A stretch of DNA of 64,000 nt from Loripinus fragilis (Eukaryota > Mollusca > Bivalvia > Lucinida > Lucinidae), in NCBI GenBank assembly GCA_964019695.1, contig OZ026522.1, positions 74,741,601 to 74,805,600 on the forward strand, in the 5' to 3' direction. Below the pieces are notes generated by a model, which saw only the letters and a program-made list of their open reading frames with translations, was not told the origin of the DNA and did no database searches. The position numbers and the translations under genes were made by a program. Shown here piece by piece: positions 21,571-32,294 of this stretch. Every line of letters begins with the position of its first letter. Position 1 is the stretch's first letter.

Positions 21571-21756
21571 CTACAGAGCATCACGCAGCTTTGTTTTGTC
21601 ATCTAAAACTAAAACCAACTTTACACTGATAAGATTGTCTCGCAGACGAGCTGATTCAATAGAAGACCAGATTTTTTTCATAAACCCATACAGTTTATCC
21701 AAATTTTCATATTTGACGTAGTTTATCCACTTATTTTGTCCGTACATTCTATCCAT
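21571..21756 (-). CDS. Small uncharacterised frame beginning in the inverted arm
   Basis: A 61-codon frame starts MDRMYGQNKWINYVKYENL and has a basic, helix-favouring middle (SIESARLRDN, LVLDDKTKLRDAL). Its first ~20 codons are duplicated, degenerately, at the end of the 16438-16922 arm, so the start predates the duplication. It lies downstream of the Polinton copy B genes on the same strand and could be the 5' end of a further Polinton gene. I do not recognise the family, and it may be non-coding. Confidence 0.3.
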   Translation of the reverse strand: MDRMYGQNKWINYVKYENLDKLYGFMKKIWSSIESARLRDNLISVKLVLVLDDKTKLRDAL

Positions 21757-22184
21757 TTTTAATTTCTTTCAATTTTAAACTGCTTAGTTATTCTAGGTTA
21801 ATGAAGTTAATATTTTAGATATCGAGATTTCAAGTGGGGTTATTTTACCACATATTCGCGCCCTAAAGACACATTATTCTTTCATAATCAAAGAAGACAT
21901 TCCCGGTCCCTACAGATTATTTTGGCATTTCAGACTCAATTCTCGCCGTTAAAAAAATTGTGTTTAAGTCTGTACTCAAAGTAAGAAGCTTAGAGAGGAT
22001 ATCCTGGTAGCGTTTGATCAGGAAAAATGTGGGCTGGAAAATGGTGTATAAATTTCTGGGTATAGATGAGAAAACAAAGAGAAATCGCTGCTTACATTTG
22101 ACCAAAATAGCTTTCCTACCTCAAAGCGGCCATTTTTCAGTACAGTGTATCCAAGCTAAAACCACGTGACTACCCACCCTGTTA
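21697..22184 (-). repeat. Right arm of the 5.7-kb inverted repeat
   Basis: Reverse complement of 16438-16922. The minus-strand frame at 22105-21917 (MVKCKQRFLFVFSS onward, ending IESEMPK) has the same reading and the same stop in both arms despite substitutions. This hints at former coding, though low divergence alone could explain it. The outer border (GTTAAA at 22181-22186) lies ~80 bp from the zinc-finger gene end. Confidence 0.7.
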
Positions 22185-22204
22185 AAGTCTGCTTTGATTC
22201 GAAA

Positions 22205-22790
22205 AACTAAACAAAAGCCAGTTTTATCATTATAACTCGAGTTTTCATCATCATTGTCACTTTCTTCTAGGTCGCTTTGATCACTGTCAGTCTTTCCACT
22301 GATTGTAATAGCTCATCAAACTTTTTTTTCTTTTTGCCATTTAACACATAGGAGATTGTCTTTTCTAGGCTTAAAGATTCATGTTCTAGTAGACCCTTTA
22401 TCTCATCCAAAATTTCTTGAAGTAAATGGCTGTGTTTCAAATCCAGTTCAGTTTTTAAGAAATCCTTGTATAGTCTAAGAAACAGTGCTTTGTCTTTCAG
22501 AAACATCTGTGCTCGTGCTTCTTCTCTTGCCTCGTTTTCAGAAATTTCGTTATCCATTATCTGTTGTTCTTTCTCCTGAAACTAGTCATCATTTTCTTCA
22601 AAGATTTCATTAATAAATCTATTGAAACCAGATTCATTAGATTCCTCCGCATCAATGTAACTTTCATCAGTGTCATCCTTTTCCAATGATTCATTGCCTA
22701 CGTCCATAGGACATCCCCTTTTAACGTGTTTCTGAAGATCATATAGCGTTGAAAATAAAACTCCACATTCACTACAAGACAGAAGTGTTT
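22205..22790 (-). pseudogene. Polinton (copy B) C2HC zinc-finger protein
   Basis: On the minus strand the frame begins at the ATPase end and carries LDKTLLSCSECGVLF, then DLQKHVKRGCP, a Cys2-His-Cys finger (CSEC...H...C). Next comes an acidic stretch (EKDDTDESYIDAEES), an in-frame TAG near 22583, then a charged helical segment (RAQMFLKDKALFLRLYKDF, LLQEILDEIKGLLEHE, KKKKKFDELL). A shifted frame after about 22290 gives an acidic tail (SDLEESDNDDENS). Similar finger proteins of unknown role occur in Polintons near the ATPase. No upstream ATG survives. Broken by one stop and probably one frameshift. Confidence 0.6.
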
Positions 22791-23949
22791 TATCTAATCA
22801 AGCTTCCTTGCATCACTGAATACTCTTCCTCTGATCTAAATGATGACCTATAATGACCCATTGGTTGATAATAGCTTCTTGGTGGCTGATAATAATTGCA
22901 GGTCTTATCTCTTTCCATGTTGACAGCTTCACTTTCGCAAATGTCGCCAAATTGCCTCCTTGTTTGGAACAAGTTTTTGACTCTGTGGTATCTTGTTTTA
23001 AGTCAATCAGCAGGTGGACATATGTTTTGCTCACAGCCTCCTTATACAGTTGAAGACTCAACTTCCAGTCAATTCCATACATTTGTCAAAATAGGATAGA
23101 AATTTGGTCAACATCTCTCTGATTCTTGAAAACTACAAGATATTGACAATTCGGATGCATAGTTTGAGTTCCCCTAGCTTTGTAGAAAATACTATGAAAC
23201 AAACACATCACGCTTACATTTCTGTGATGAGCACTCTCTGTAAAAAGATCGCATACATCGTCATCTGCTGTAGCACTTTTCATTAAATCATCAATTATGA
23301 TCAGGGTTGGGAATCTCGAATTGCAAAATGCCTCTTGATGTATTTCTTCAACAAATTCAACGCCAGGGACAGTGCTTTGAAGCTGCGCATAGGGTGGCTG
23401 CCACCTTTTGTGCATCCATATTATCCTAGCTGGTGGAGGAAATACCATTGTCGAAGCGTTTTCAAGAAGCTGTTTAACCTATGTTGGTTTACCACTCATT
23501 GTTGGTCTTGCCAGAACTGCTGTGAATGGATGCTTTAATATGAACCTGTAGCATTTGCTGATATGCTCTGAATTAATTTCGTTTACCTGCAATGGATTGT
23601 AAAAATCATCCATACTGGAATGATACATTCCCATAACATCCGCTAACGTTGTTGGTGGTGGTGGATACGCATCACTGCTCGCAGGTGGCGGTGGTGGTGG
23701 TGGAGGTGATGTTGGATACTTATCACTGCTCGCAGGTGGTGGTGGTGGATGGTTAGTATCATTGTCTTCGGGTTGTGACGCTAAATGCACGGTATTTCTC
23801 TGGACTAGCAGTGTTGTATATCTTTCAAATCTTACTGAATTTGACTCATTGTTTTGTAGAACATGTCTATGGGCAACTTTAAAATGCCTTTTTAATACAT
23901 CAGATCTGGAATAATTTTGTTGACAAAGGGGACACAACGTTATATCCAT
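22790..23949 (-). pseudogene. Polinton (copy B) packaging-type (FtsK/HerA) ATPase
   Basis: Genome-packaging-type ATPase of Polintons. From the ATG at 23949: a C2H2 finger (CPLCQQNYSRSDVLKRH), then a Pro-rich linker with two ASSD-Y repeats (about residues 70-105). A Walker A-like ARPTMSGKPT follows, in which the first Gly is replaced. An in-frame TAG comes directly after. The same frame continues to a Walker B block (LIIIDDLM) and the sensor-type segment HHRNVSVMCL with VVFKNQRD. An in-frame TGA near 23088 is followed by the C-terminal YVHLLIDLKQDTTE, then a frameshift near 22985. The gene is collinear apart from these lesions, so it is younger or less decayed than copy A. Confidence 0.82.
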
Positions 23950-23964
23950 GATGGTTAACTACAC

Positions 23965-24272
23965 TATGACTACACAAATGTAAGTAAGGGTGCAAAGATC
24001 AGGCATAGATACAATCAAATACCACACCTGTCCAAAGATACCAATGTGAAAGTAACAAAATCACAGTTAGACACCACAAACGATAGCCAAAATGTCAGCC
24101 CTTTCCCAGCAGGTGACTACAAGACACATATAAACATACAAAGGCATAGCAAACACAAGACAGAAAAATATAAAAGATCCACAAAAGAAGTACCGCCTTG
24201 GAACGGTCAGTAAAATATTTTACTGGATGGCTTAAACTGGTTTAACTGTGCACCAACCTCACCCTTAGTTCA
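23965..24272 (-). repeat. Dispersed repeat, CCAAGGCGGTACTTC family
   Basis: Reverse complement of the repeat at 40490-40820 (ccgttccaaggcggtacttc, ttttgtggatctttta, tcctgatctttgcaccc in plus orientation). It inserted between the integrase and ATPase genes of Polinton copy B: sequence on both sides matches copy A without it, apart from a small integrase deletion at the junction. Confidence 0.75.
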
Positions 24273-24279
24273 GAAGTTG

Positions 24280-24826
24280 AATGGTTTATCTCACTCGGTG
24301 ATATCATCTAGAATATTCATGTACAGTAATGATAGTTTCTGTTATGGGTAAAGAATCTGTACATTTGTCCCCAGATGGTTCGAATCACTCTTTCACTAAA
24401 GTTAGTTTTGGTATTTAGCTTTGTCCCACTTATTATTCCATTCACTTCCTTTGTCAGCTCGAAGTTCTTCAGGAATCCTACATATATTCTGTAGAGCTTT
24501 GATGTTCGACTCATGAAAGGCTCAATCCATAATATAAGCTAAAAATACGTCGATAGCCACTAAAAGGTATTTCGTGCCACCATTATGTTTCGCTTGATTA
24601 GAAACATCGGCCAGATCAGCATCCCATAGAGCATCTATATAATTATAGATGCCTTGCAAAATGACTCTCATATAGTTTTGAATTTAAACCTCTGAGGACG
24701 TTGAAGGTTGTATGCATCGACATCTCGTAACTGTTTTCTGATATCATGCAAGCTAACTTTATATTTTCCCATTTTTCTTTTAGATATTTATATACCTTGG
24801 TTGGGCCAGCATAGCTGATAGGACTA
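24280..24826 (-). pseudogene. Polinton (copy B) integrase, main part
   Basis: Minus-strand retroviral-type integrase: segments SPISYAGPTKVYKYLK, then a frameshift, ALWDADLADVSNQAKHNGG (first Asp block), KYLLVAIDVF, ELRADKGSEWNN (second Asp, better preserved than in copy A), and TNFSERVIRTIWGQMYRFF with the catalytic Glu. A stop interrupts after VAIDVF..YIMD. Downstream of NYHY the gene has a deletion to the codons before EINHSN and is cut by the inserted repeat, so the C-terminal domain is missing. The first ~25 codons lie at 26551-26602, across the piggyBac-like insertion. Confidence 0.8.
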
Positions 24827-24830
24827 TTAA

Positions 24831-26546
24831 CCCTCTAGTGCCCAGTGTATCATATATGATACATTGATTTTACAAAGCCATAATATTCTAAATTGAGTTT
24901 AATTTTATATATTTCTCTATGTATCTATTCATAAATGTTACAGTTTTCATGGAAATGTTTTGTATTCAGCTTTGTTATGTTTCAATTGACCTCCATCTCC
25001 CTTTAAAAATGGACGCCTTCATTAACACCTCGTTGTCAGTATTAGAGGTCATGACCTTTGGCTAAAAAGACATAACCATGCTGTATATATTGTAAAAAAA
25101 TAATGTAGAAATACTTATTAAACCTTAAAGACTAAAACCTTATGAAAATCGGTCATTTTCTTATTGTGATATTTTCAGATATTGTGTGTAAAGTTTGGTG
25201 TATCATATATGATACACCGGGCATTATTTTTTCTGTATCATATATGATACATTGGGTAGCAAGTAAAACATGTATTAACCACATTTAGTTTAATAACTTG
25301 TCTCAATTGTTTCACAAATTTAGATTAAATAAATACCTACTACTCTTTAAACATGCCTATAGAAAATATATAAAGCAGTATTATCCATATATTTACATTC
25401 TAACACACATTTGCCAATATTTAATTATGTATCATATATGCTACATTGGGCATTTCAAGAATGGCATCAATTTATTTTGGAATGGATAATATACAACAGC
25501 TTTTTTGAACAACGTGTGCTATTAGATAGCTATTGTGTGATGTAGAAAGTGATTTTATCTTCTGAGATGAGTTTTTAATAAAACAAAACAATCATTTGAT
25601 GACTTGGTTTGTAGATTACCTTTTTGTGTGGGACTCGGGAACCGTAAGACACCGCAAACTCCCCATATATTTATTTAGTAGTAACTTTGAAGTCTTATTT
25701 ATGAAGTGTTTGGAATTTAATGTTCATCTAAACACAAATAAGGTGAATTATACTGCTCCAAAACGTACTATATGTGCTGCTTTATTCAAATGTTAAATAG
25801 TAAGCATTGTAGACCTCAGGCTTGATCAAGTGCTCTGTTTTGTTAAATCCGATCGGGGTCAATGTTGTTCTTCTAAACTGCATATATGACGATAAAACAT
25901 TTTAGTATGTAAATTCTACATAACTAATGATTTTCCCAGTAAATAAGCATAAGAGAATATGCAGACAATGATCTGATGCCACATCCTATGTCTTAAAATC
26001 ACATTTTACCTCATGTTTAGCCCATATGGTGGGGGTGGTGGTCATTAGGCATCTTGGGTTATGTTTTCTATCCATATTTTCCTTGTTACTAGTCATTTTT
26101 TCAAGTCTAAAATGCTCTTTGACTAATATTTGTCTTTTGAATAAGATTACATAGCTTTATACCCAATATTTATCTAATATAAGCAATACTGTATTAAATT
26201 TATGACATTCTTGATTTGATGAGAGTTATACGATGCTTCTGATCACATATACATCATACTTCTGTTCTATATAATGTTGAATTAAAATTAAGTTTAAAGT
26301 TAACATATATTTTTTGATAATGTTTTGATATTACTGAGGCCAAACACATATTATAATGGTATGTATCATATATGATACATTACAACTTAATGCCCAATGT
26401 ATCATATATGATACATGCTATAAAATCATATCCGCGACATTAATTATCTAAACAAATACAATTTTGTGTTTCTATTCATGACAGGAACCAAATACTTTCA
26501 AATAATAATTTTCCCACCACTAAAAAGGGGTTTGGGCACTAGAGGG
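24831..26546. mobile_element. piggyBac-like non-autonomous element, 1,716 bp
   Basis: TTAA flanks both ends (24827-24830, 26547-26550). The ends are CCCTCTAGTGCCCA and its exact complement, a 14-bp TIR starting CCC. TTAA duplication plus such ends is diagnostic for piggyBac-type elements. Inside, the 18-bp palindrome TGTATCATATATGATACA, or a one-to-two-base variant, occurs near both ends and centrally (24846, 25199, 25235, 25429, 26364, 26399). No transposase-like frame is seen. Removing the element restores the Polinton integrase reading as found in copy A. Confidence 0.85.
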
Positions 26547-26550
26547 TTAA

Positions 26551-26602
26551 GATAGAAATAACTTCTTTCCAAGTGCGCTTTCCACGACATCCTTTACAAA
26601 AA
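26551..26602 (-). pseudogene. Polinton (copy B) integrase, N-terminal piece
   Basis: On the minus strand, an ATG near 26600 begins MSWKAHLERSYFYL, matching MSWKEHLERSYFDL of copy A at 7550. The following codons are at 24826 and below once the piggyBac-like element is removed. Sequence similarity between the two copies stops about 20 bp upstream of this ATG. Confidence 0.75.
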
Positions 26603-26691
26603 TGGTGGAAAAAAACAGGTACTATTCCTTTTTATAAGGCTGCTTAGCTGTATGGATACATGGATAGATGAGATTTCCCGTTTTCTATAAA

Positions 26692-26812
26692 ACCCTAACG
26701 CTACCCTAACCCAAACCCTAAACCTGGCTGGCTGGCTGGACGGATGGCTGGCTGGATGGCTAGATAATTGGATGGATGGCTGACTGGATGGATGATGGCT
26801 GGATGGATGGGA
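26692..26812. repeat. Telomere-like CCCTAA cluster and (TGGC/TGGA)n tract
   Basis: AACCCTAACGCTACCCTAAC and following AACCCTAAACC variants (26690-26724) run into ~85 bp of degenerate TGGC/TGGA tetranucleotides. A 17-bp flank, cccgttttctataaaa, recurs after the tract (26818-26832), so the tract lies between direct repeats. The frame across it on the minus strand (Ser/Pro/His repeats) is a by-product. Confidence 0.75.
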
Positions 26813-27094
26813 ATTACCGTTTTCTATAAATAGATAATGTATTGTGCAATGATTTAAAGCCACATAATGCACTGGTTTGACCTGTGGTGCTGGATGGCGC
26901 AGAACCCCTATTTCCTATTCATCACTGAAGGACCTCAGCCCATACCTAGTATTTACCTTTGGGACTTCTGCCTGTTTCTCTGCCCTGAAATTATAAGTTG
27001 AGGTTTTAATTTTTACAAGGTCATTCATATATTCTGGTGACATCTTGTTTTGAAAACCTCACATGCCATCTTACATGAAGAGGCTGTGTGTCTG

Positions 27095-27300
27095 TCGAAT
27101 TGAGCAGGCCATTGAGGCTTGATGTATGGTTCAATACAAGTGCATTTGTAAATAATCTGGAAAACTGGATCCTTCAGAAATACAACAGCAGACTCGGTTT
27201 TATTGAGTCTGTTCATGAGAACTAATGGAAAGTGCAACAATTCTCAAGCCCCCTAGCATCGGATAAAGTGGTATCCTGCTTTCCGTCAGAACCCAATATT
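27095..27300 (+). repeat. Segmental repeat, first copy (second copy split at 28.28/28.97 kb)
   Basis: ggatccttcagaaata, cagcagactcggttttattg, tgttcatgagaactaatgg and aacaattctcaagccccctagc recur at 28265-28281 and 28968-29050. The second copy is interrupted by ~690 bp, which includes the poly-G tract and the G-rich minisatellite. Confidence 0.65.
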
Positions 27301-27789
27301 CCTCAAGGACCAGAATATGAAAAAATATCAACACTATATCGATGCACGCGGAGAAGTTTTACCATCTCCACACAGAAACGAGCTCCCTTGATCCCTGAAC
27401 TTAATACATGACATATAAAAGCCATGGAATGCATGACATATAATTAATTTCAATGTAATGCATTATATATGGCTCAAAGTATGAGGCCATCCTTAAAATG
27501 TTGTTGCTGTACCTGGTAGAGTAGACTTGGAGGTTTAGAGACATACCATTCGGTTTTTTTTGGGGGGAATAGGGGCTGATTTTTACCAACTAGATTTTTC
27601 TAGACACTTTAGTGAAAGCATTCAACTATCAAAAGTATTTTCTACAATTGCTTATTAGTGCCTATATGCTTGTTTAACTTCAGTCAAATCTCAAGTAAGT
27701 ATACATCTGATAAGCTTTCTTCAAAAATTCCTAAAAAGGGCTAATTACCTAAAAAGATAATAACATAGTAGGTGTGCAGGTGGCCCTCT

Positions 27790-28225
27790 GACATTGTGTA
27801 GTCACACTGTTGCTAGAGGGGTCCAGAAATATTTTGACAAAAATGGTGTGATCTGGTGCAATCTGGGGGCGCCCCAAAGTATGTTATTACCAACCTAAAA
27901 ATCAACAATTTTAAGGAAAAAATCAACAAGAAAACTTAATTGCCATATTTCTCTCTCCGATCAATCTTGATGAGCATGTTAGTACAAAAATAAATATATT
28001 TAGAATTGACAAGGGGGGTCTGGGGGGCTAGGAGAAGAAATTTTTAAAAAATCAAACAAAATGGAGGCTTTTCCTTATTTTTTGCTTTTTGGCAAGGCTC
28101 CCTATATCCCTAAAATTATGAGCATGCTCCCTAGTTCCCCTAAAATAATTACCAATGCTCCCCATCTCCCTGAAAATAAATAGCCATTCTCCCCAGATCA
28201 CCAAAACCCCTGAGGGCCCAGAAAC
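27790..28225 (+). repeat. Dispersed repeat related to 43.5-44.5 kb
   Basis: Phrases aaaaatggtg.gatctgg, aacctaaaaatcaacaa, ggaggcttttcctt and tgctcccc..ctccctgaaaataaatag recur in order in two tandem copies at about 43500-43990 and 44000-44490. No coding potential is recognised; the class is unknown. Confidence 0.65.
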
Positions 28226-28384
28226 AACGACAGCTGTTGCGACCTCTAAATAATGTTGAAAAACGGGTCCTTCAGAAATAGAGAGAATGTACAATATAAG
28301 ACAAGTATTAGCTTTTCAAAAAAGCTGGCGGTCGTTTAGCCCTATCACTGTATGTATTATTGCACAATGCCAGTGCCAAACTGC

Positions 28385-28401
28385 GGGGGGGGGGGGGGGG
28401 G
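28385..28401. repeat. Poly-G tract
   Basis: Seventeen consecutive G residues. Confidence 0.9.
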
Positions 28402-28458
28402 CGCTGGGGACACGTGCCCCCATCCCCCACGAAGAGGTCGCGGTGAGTGTCCTAAAAA

Positions 28459-28725
28459 AATTCGCGCATTTATATGTACGGTAATGGTTTGGTGGTGTTT
28501 GGGGTGTTTTGGGGTGGTTTGGGGTATTTCGAGGCCGTAGGTTTCCAAATTAGAATTTAGCGCATTATATGTACGGTGATGGATTGGTGGTATTTGGGGT
28601 GGTTTGGGGTGTTTTGGGTAGGTCTGGGGTATTTCGAGGCCGTAGGTTTCCAAAAAAGAAATTTAGCGCATTATACTTTGGTGGGGTTTGGGATGGTTTT
28701 GGGTGGTTTGGGGTGTTTCAATGGA
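28459..28725 (+). repeat. G-rich ~100-bp minisatellite
   Basis: Three diverged units begin with (t)tagcgcattatatgtacgg and contain runs of GGGGTGTTTTGGGGTGGTTT, followed by tatttcgaggccgtaggttt. Many closely spaced G tracts on one strand make it a candidate G-quadruplex region. The reading frames on both strands come from the repeats. Confidence 0.75.
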
Positions 28726-29089
28726 CCGCACGACGGCTATGCTAACAGATCAAATTCGAAAACGAGTTTGCCTCGCGCTATATAGGTAGCCCTACAGATT
28801 CATGGACAGTTCTGCCTCGCGCTGTAGGTTAACCCACGATATTTGGTACGATATTTGGTACCCCGCTCGTTGTTCGGCAGCGCATAAAAACTAGCCTGAG
28901 CACGGCATAAAGGTTCGGTCAAAACCTGAATTTGATGTATTTTTAGCACAAAGTTTATAAAAACAGCAGACTATGTTTTATTGACTCCGTTTATGAGAAC
29001 TAATGGAACGTGCAACAATTCTCACGCCCCTAGCACCGGTTTAAGGGGTAAGAACCCAATATAGGAATATCCTGATAAATAGCGAAATT

Positions 29090-29198
29090 CACATAAGACT
29101 GGTTACCATTCACGAAGACGGTCATTTTTTTGGTTAAAAGTTGTTAATTCTAGGCTAACACCTCGTACATGAAATGTAAACTTTACCCCAAGAATAAT
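29090..29198 (+). repeat. Part of a ~300-bp repeat unit, left of the 9.07-kb element
   Basis: ccattcacgaagacggtcat, aaaagttgttaattctaggc and ttaccccaagaataat match units at about 39020 and 39310 and, inverted, at 42390-43270. The unit continues at 38272 (gcgtccatataaaattt) after the large inserted element. Confidence 0.8.
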
Positions 29199-29289
29199 CA
29201 CACCCAGGGAGCGGAAATGACCGGACAATTGCGAGTGTACGACAAGTAACGGCACTTGCGATGTTGTACATTGGACGGTTGGTCACTTG

Positions 29290-32200
29290 CGGTATTGATT
29301 ATTCATTTACACGCTAAACAAACTTCTTTTTCTTACACGGAAAAACCCAGCAAGTGCGTGTTTTAGGTATAGAAGGTAAGTTATATTTGTGAGTTACTTT
29401 CTGGCTGGATTAAAATCCTATTGCATTGTCCATGTTCAGTGAATTTGAATCCTAATCACTTGTTTATCAACAACAGGTGATTGATTTTCGAATCTTTAAA
29501 CATGAAACAAACGTACACAAAAACGCAAATTCACTGTCATTAGGAGCTTTACTCTTCTGATATTAGTACTTTCTAAGAACACACTAATAATTTTTGTCAA
29601 AACGAACCCAGAGCATGGCAAATGGCGAAAACATGACACACGTTGGAGCATGGCACTGTTCAGTCACTTGCTGTCGTTCGCTTATGGATTGTACATGACA
29701 ACTGCGACTTTACTGAACGGTCACTTGTATACTGAGGACTATATAATTGCTCTCATTTTGTGCATACCAGTGACAATATTTCATCTTTCCCTGTAAAGAA
29801 ACGTTTGTTCTAAAATGCTGTCTGCTTTTATCGACAGCTGCATATATTCACACACACTACAGGATACGTTTGATCATATGAAACTAAACATTGATCCTTA
29901 AAGAGCAACTTAAATCTCAATCCAAAATGTCATAAGCTGGCCCATATTTCATCCATTAAAATTAATATGAAGCAAGATCCTAAATGTAATCTAGACTAAT
30001 AGACCATGGGATAGATATGGGTCTAATTCAACCCCTCCCCCCACCCCCACCACACACACAGGGGGAATTTTGCTGACTCTGATTTCCATGAAGCCCATTG
30101 TCTTACATTAAAAAAATGTTACCATCTGACAAGGGTCATTAATATTGTAACATACTATTACGTATGTACTTATGTTACATTTTGCATTACTACCCTATTT
30201 CTGGGAAATAGTTTAAAATATGCCTGTTGAATCTTCTGAAATGTTTATTACTGTTTAGTGGGTCTAATGTTTGATGCTGCTACAAAGACAATTAAGTAAC
30301 CTAACCAAAACTGCAAATACCAGCTCCCAACCTTTTAGAATGTTTTAGGCATTTGAAAAAAAAGCTACCGCTTCATATATGTTCAATAATAACAAAAACA
30401 TGTTTTTGCTAAAACGCACAGAATAAAGTCATGACGTTTAAAAACACACAAAAATATTCAGCAGTCATGTTAATAGAGTGATTACCAGCAGCATATTAAA
30501 GTTTACTAGCATGCATATCTTGAAACCATAATGCAAATAGTAACGTAAGTAACATAAAAAATCTGCAAATGGAATTCCTTCCTCATTGAGGGGATATTTA
30601 TTACACTATGATTTCTAAACTGCATCAAATGTATATAAAATATATGATGCAAAATGGCTCATGTAAGTTTCTGGCAGTTTGGGGTTTACTGTGTTACAGC
30701 CATCTTAACTCTGTTACCCTATAATGGTTTCAAATCCTATTGTGCAAATAAATGCCAGATCTTATTCTTATTAATCACCATGCTCTCTTGAACGCATTGA
30801 ACGCACTTAAATAAATACACCCAAGAGTAACAGTATGCAGTAAAACAATCTTCATCTATAATAATACTGTTAGATACGTTGCTTAATTTCAAGTATATTA
30901 ATATTTAGTACAATGATATCACCAGACCATTGGCTGTCAAAATGACACCAATGCTTTGTTCATTATGGTCTTCTGCAAACTCTTTATATAATCCACAAAA
31001 ATATATGATAGCTCTTCAGCAGATACCCTGCAATATCAACGTTTACTATGTAACCTTTAAATATAGGAATGCTAAAGCGATATCTAATTAGTTCTTATTC
31101 TTACATGTAGTTTTTAATTGAACGCAAATGATTTGCAGTATAATTGTATCTAATAAAGACACATATTTTACACAGTTTTATGAGTAAAGAGAGGCGCTAT
31201 CTCTGTCACAGCTTTCAGAGAGATGACCTATCATATTTGGCATGCTGGCAGGATGAGATTTGTTTCACATGAGGCAAACTTAGTATTTTGTGCCATTAGT
31301 GTATCATATTCTTCTGTTCCTTCTCCCTTCCTCTGTCAGGAGCCCTGGCATGACTGAAGCTTTGTTTACTGGGATATTATACCTTAACTTAATCAATCTA
31401 AATAAATATTACAGCAATCTTCATTCAACGCATCTTTGCTTTCAGGCTAAAATTTTATTATTTATGAAAACATTTTGGACAAACATACCATACCATATGT
31501 TTTTATATCATTATATGTTACCTTAAAAAATTGACAGAACATGGGAATTGTCTTTATTCAGCTGTTACTTGAATTCTATCATATCCACTTTCAATGAAAA
31601 GGTCTTTACCTTATAAAACATTCTGTTAAGGGTCATAATATTCAGCAGCTTATAACTCTTATAATCCTATGAATGAATCTAACTGTTTGCAGTTTTGCAT
31701 TTGGCAGTAAAATGCGTGTGAGGGTCAGGGTATTGTGAACTAAAATATGCATCAAAGCTTATATAAGAAGATATTAAAAAAGAAATCAATAATTTATATA
31801 AAGAAGTTCATAAATATAACGTATGCAACATGAAGTAATGTACGTAACACACTTCTGCTTGATTAAAACGCTTTAAAAGGCCATCCTGCAATAAAAATTG
31901 CACATACAAGCTTTAAAAATTATGTAACAATGCCTAAGAGTACCTTAACATTGGCACCAAAATATTATTGAATAATTTTGGGTAACATATATGAGGTTGA
32001 TGTTACATTATAATGTGACTTTTCTCTGAGGGCTAACATACCTCATTCTGTGCCGTATATATTGTAGTATCAGAAAAGCATAGTGACAAATATCCCCAAA
32101 GAGGTTGGGGGCAGGTTATTTGGTCAATATCTTTTAACTTGGAAGCCTTTTATGATTCCATTTCGTTTGTAATACAGAATTAGAAAGTGTATCAGCAGAT

Positions 32201-32294
32201 GTGAGAGCAGACAACATTTTAAATAAGGTTCATTCTTTCCTAGAGAAAGGTTTGTTGATATAAAGAACTGTCTCACTGATGCACTGATATGGGT
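29290..32294. other. Left interior of the 9.07-kb element
   Basis: Long AT-rich stretch without a supported gene. It carries a short C-rich/CA segment at about 30032-30060 and several GTTAC-type sites (30150-30175, 30540-30555, 31815-31850). The small frames (for example 31290-31526) show no family motif. Confidence 0.45.

Noticed and set aside
22790..23949. Polinton ATPase as an active gene
   Set aside because: Two in-frame stops, a frameshift and a changed Walker A glycine make it a pseudogene, although it is otherwise collinear.
26594..26872. Ser/Pro/His-rich minus-strand frame
   Set aside because: Encoded by the TGGC/TGGA tetranucleotide tract; low-complexity by-product.
28287..28785. 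Gly- and Pro-rich frames on both strands
   Set aside because: They follow the poly-G tract and the G-rich minisatellite; both strands are open at once.
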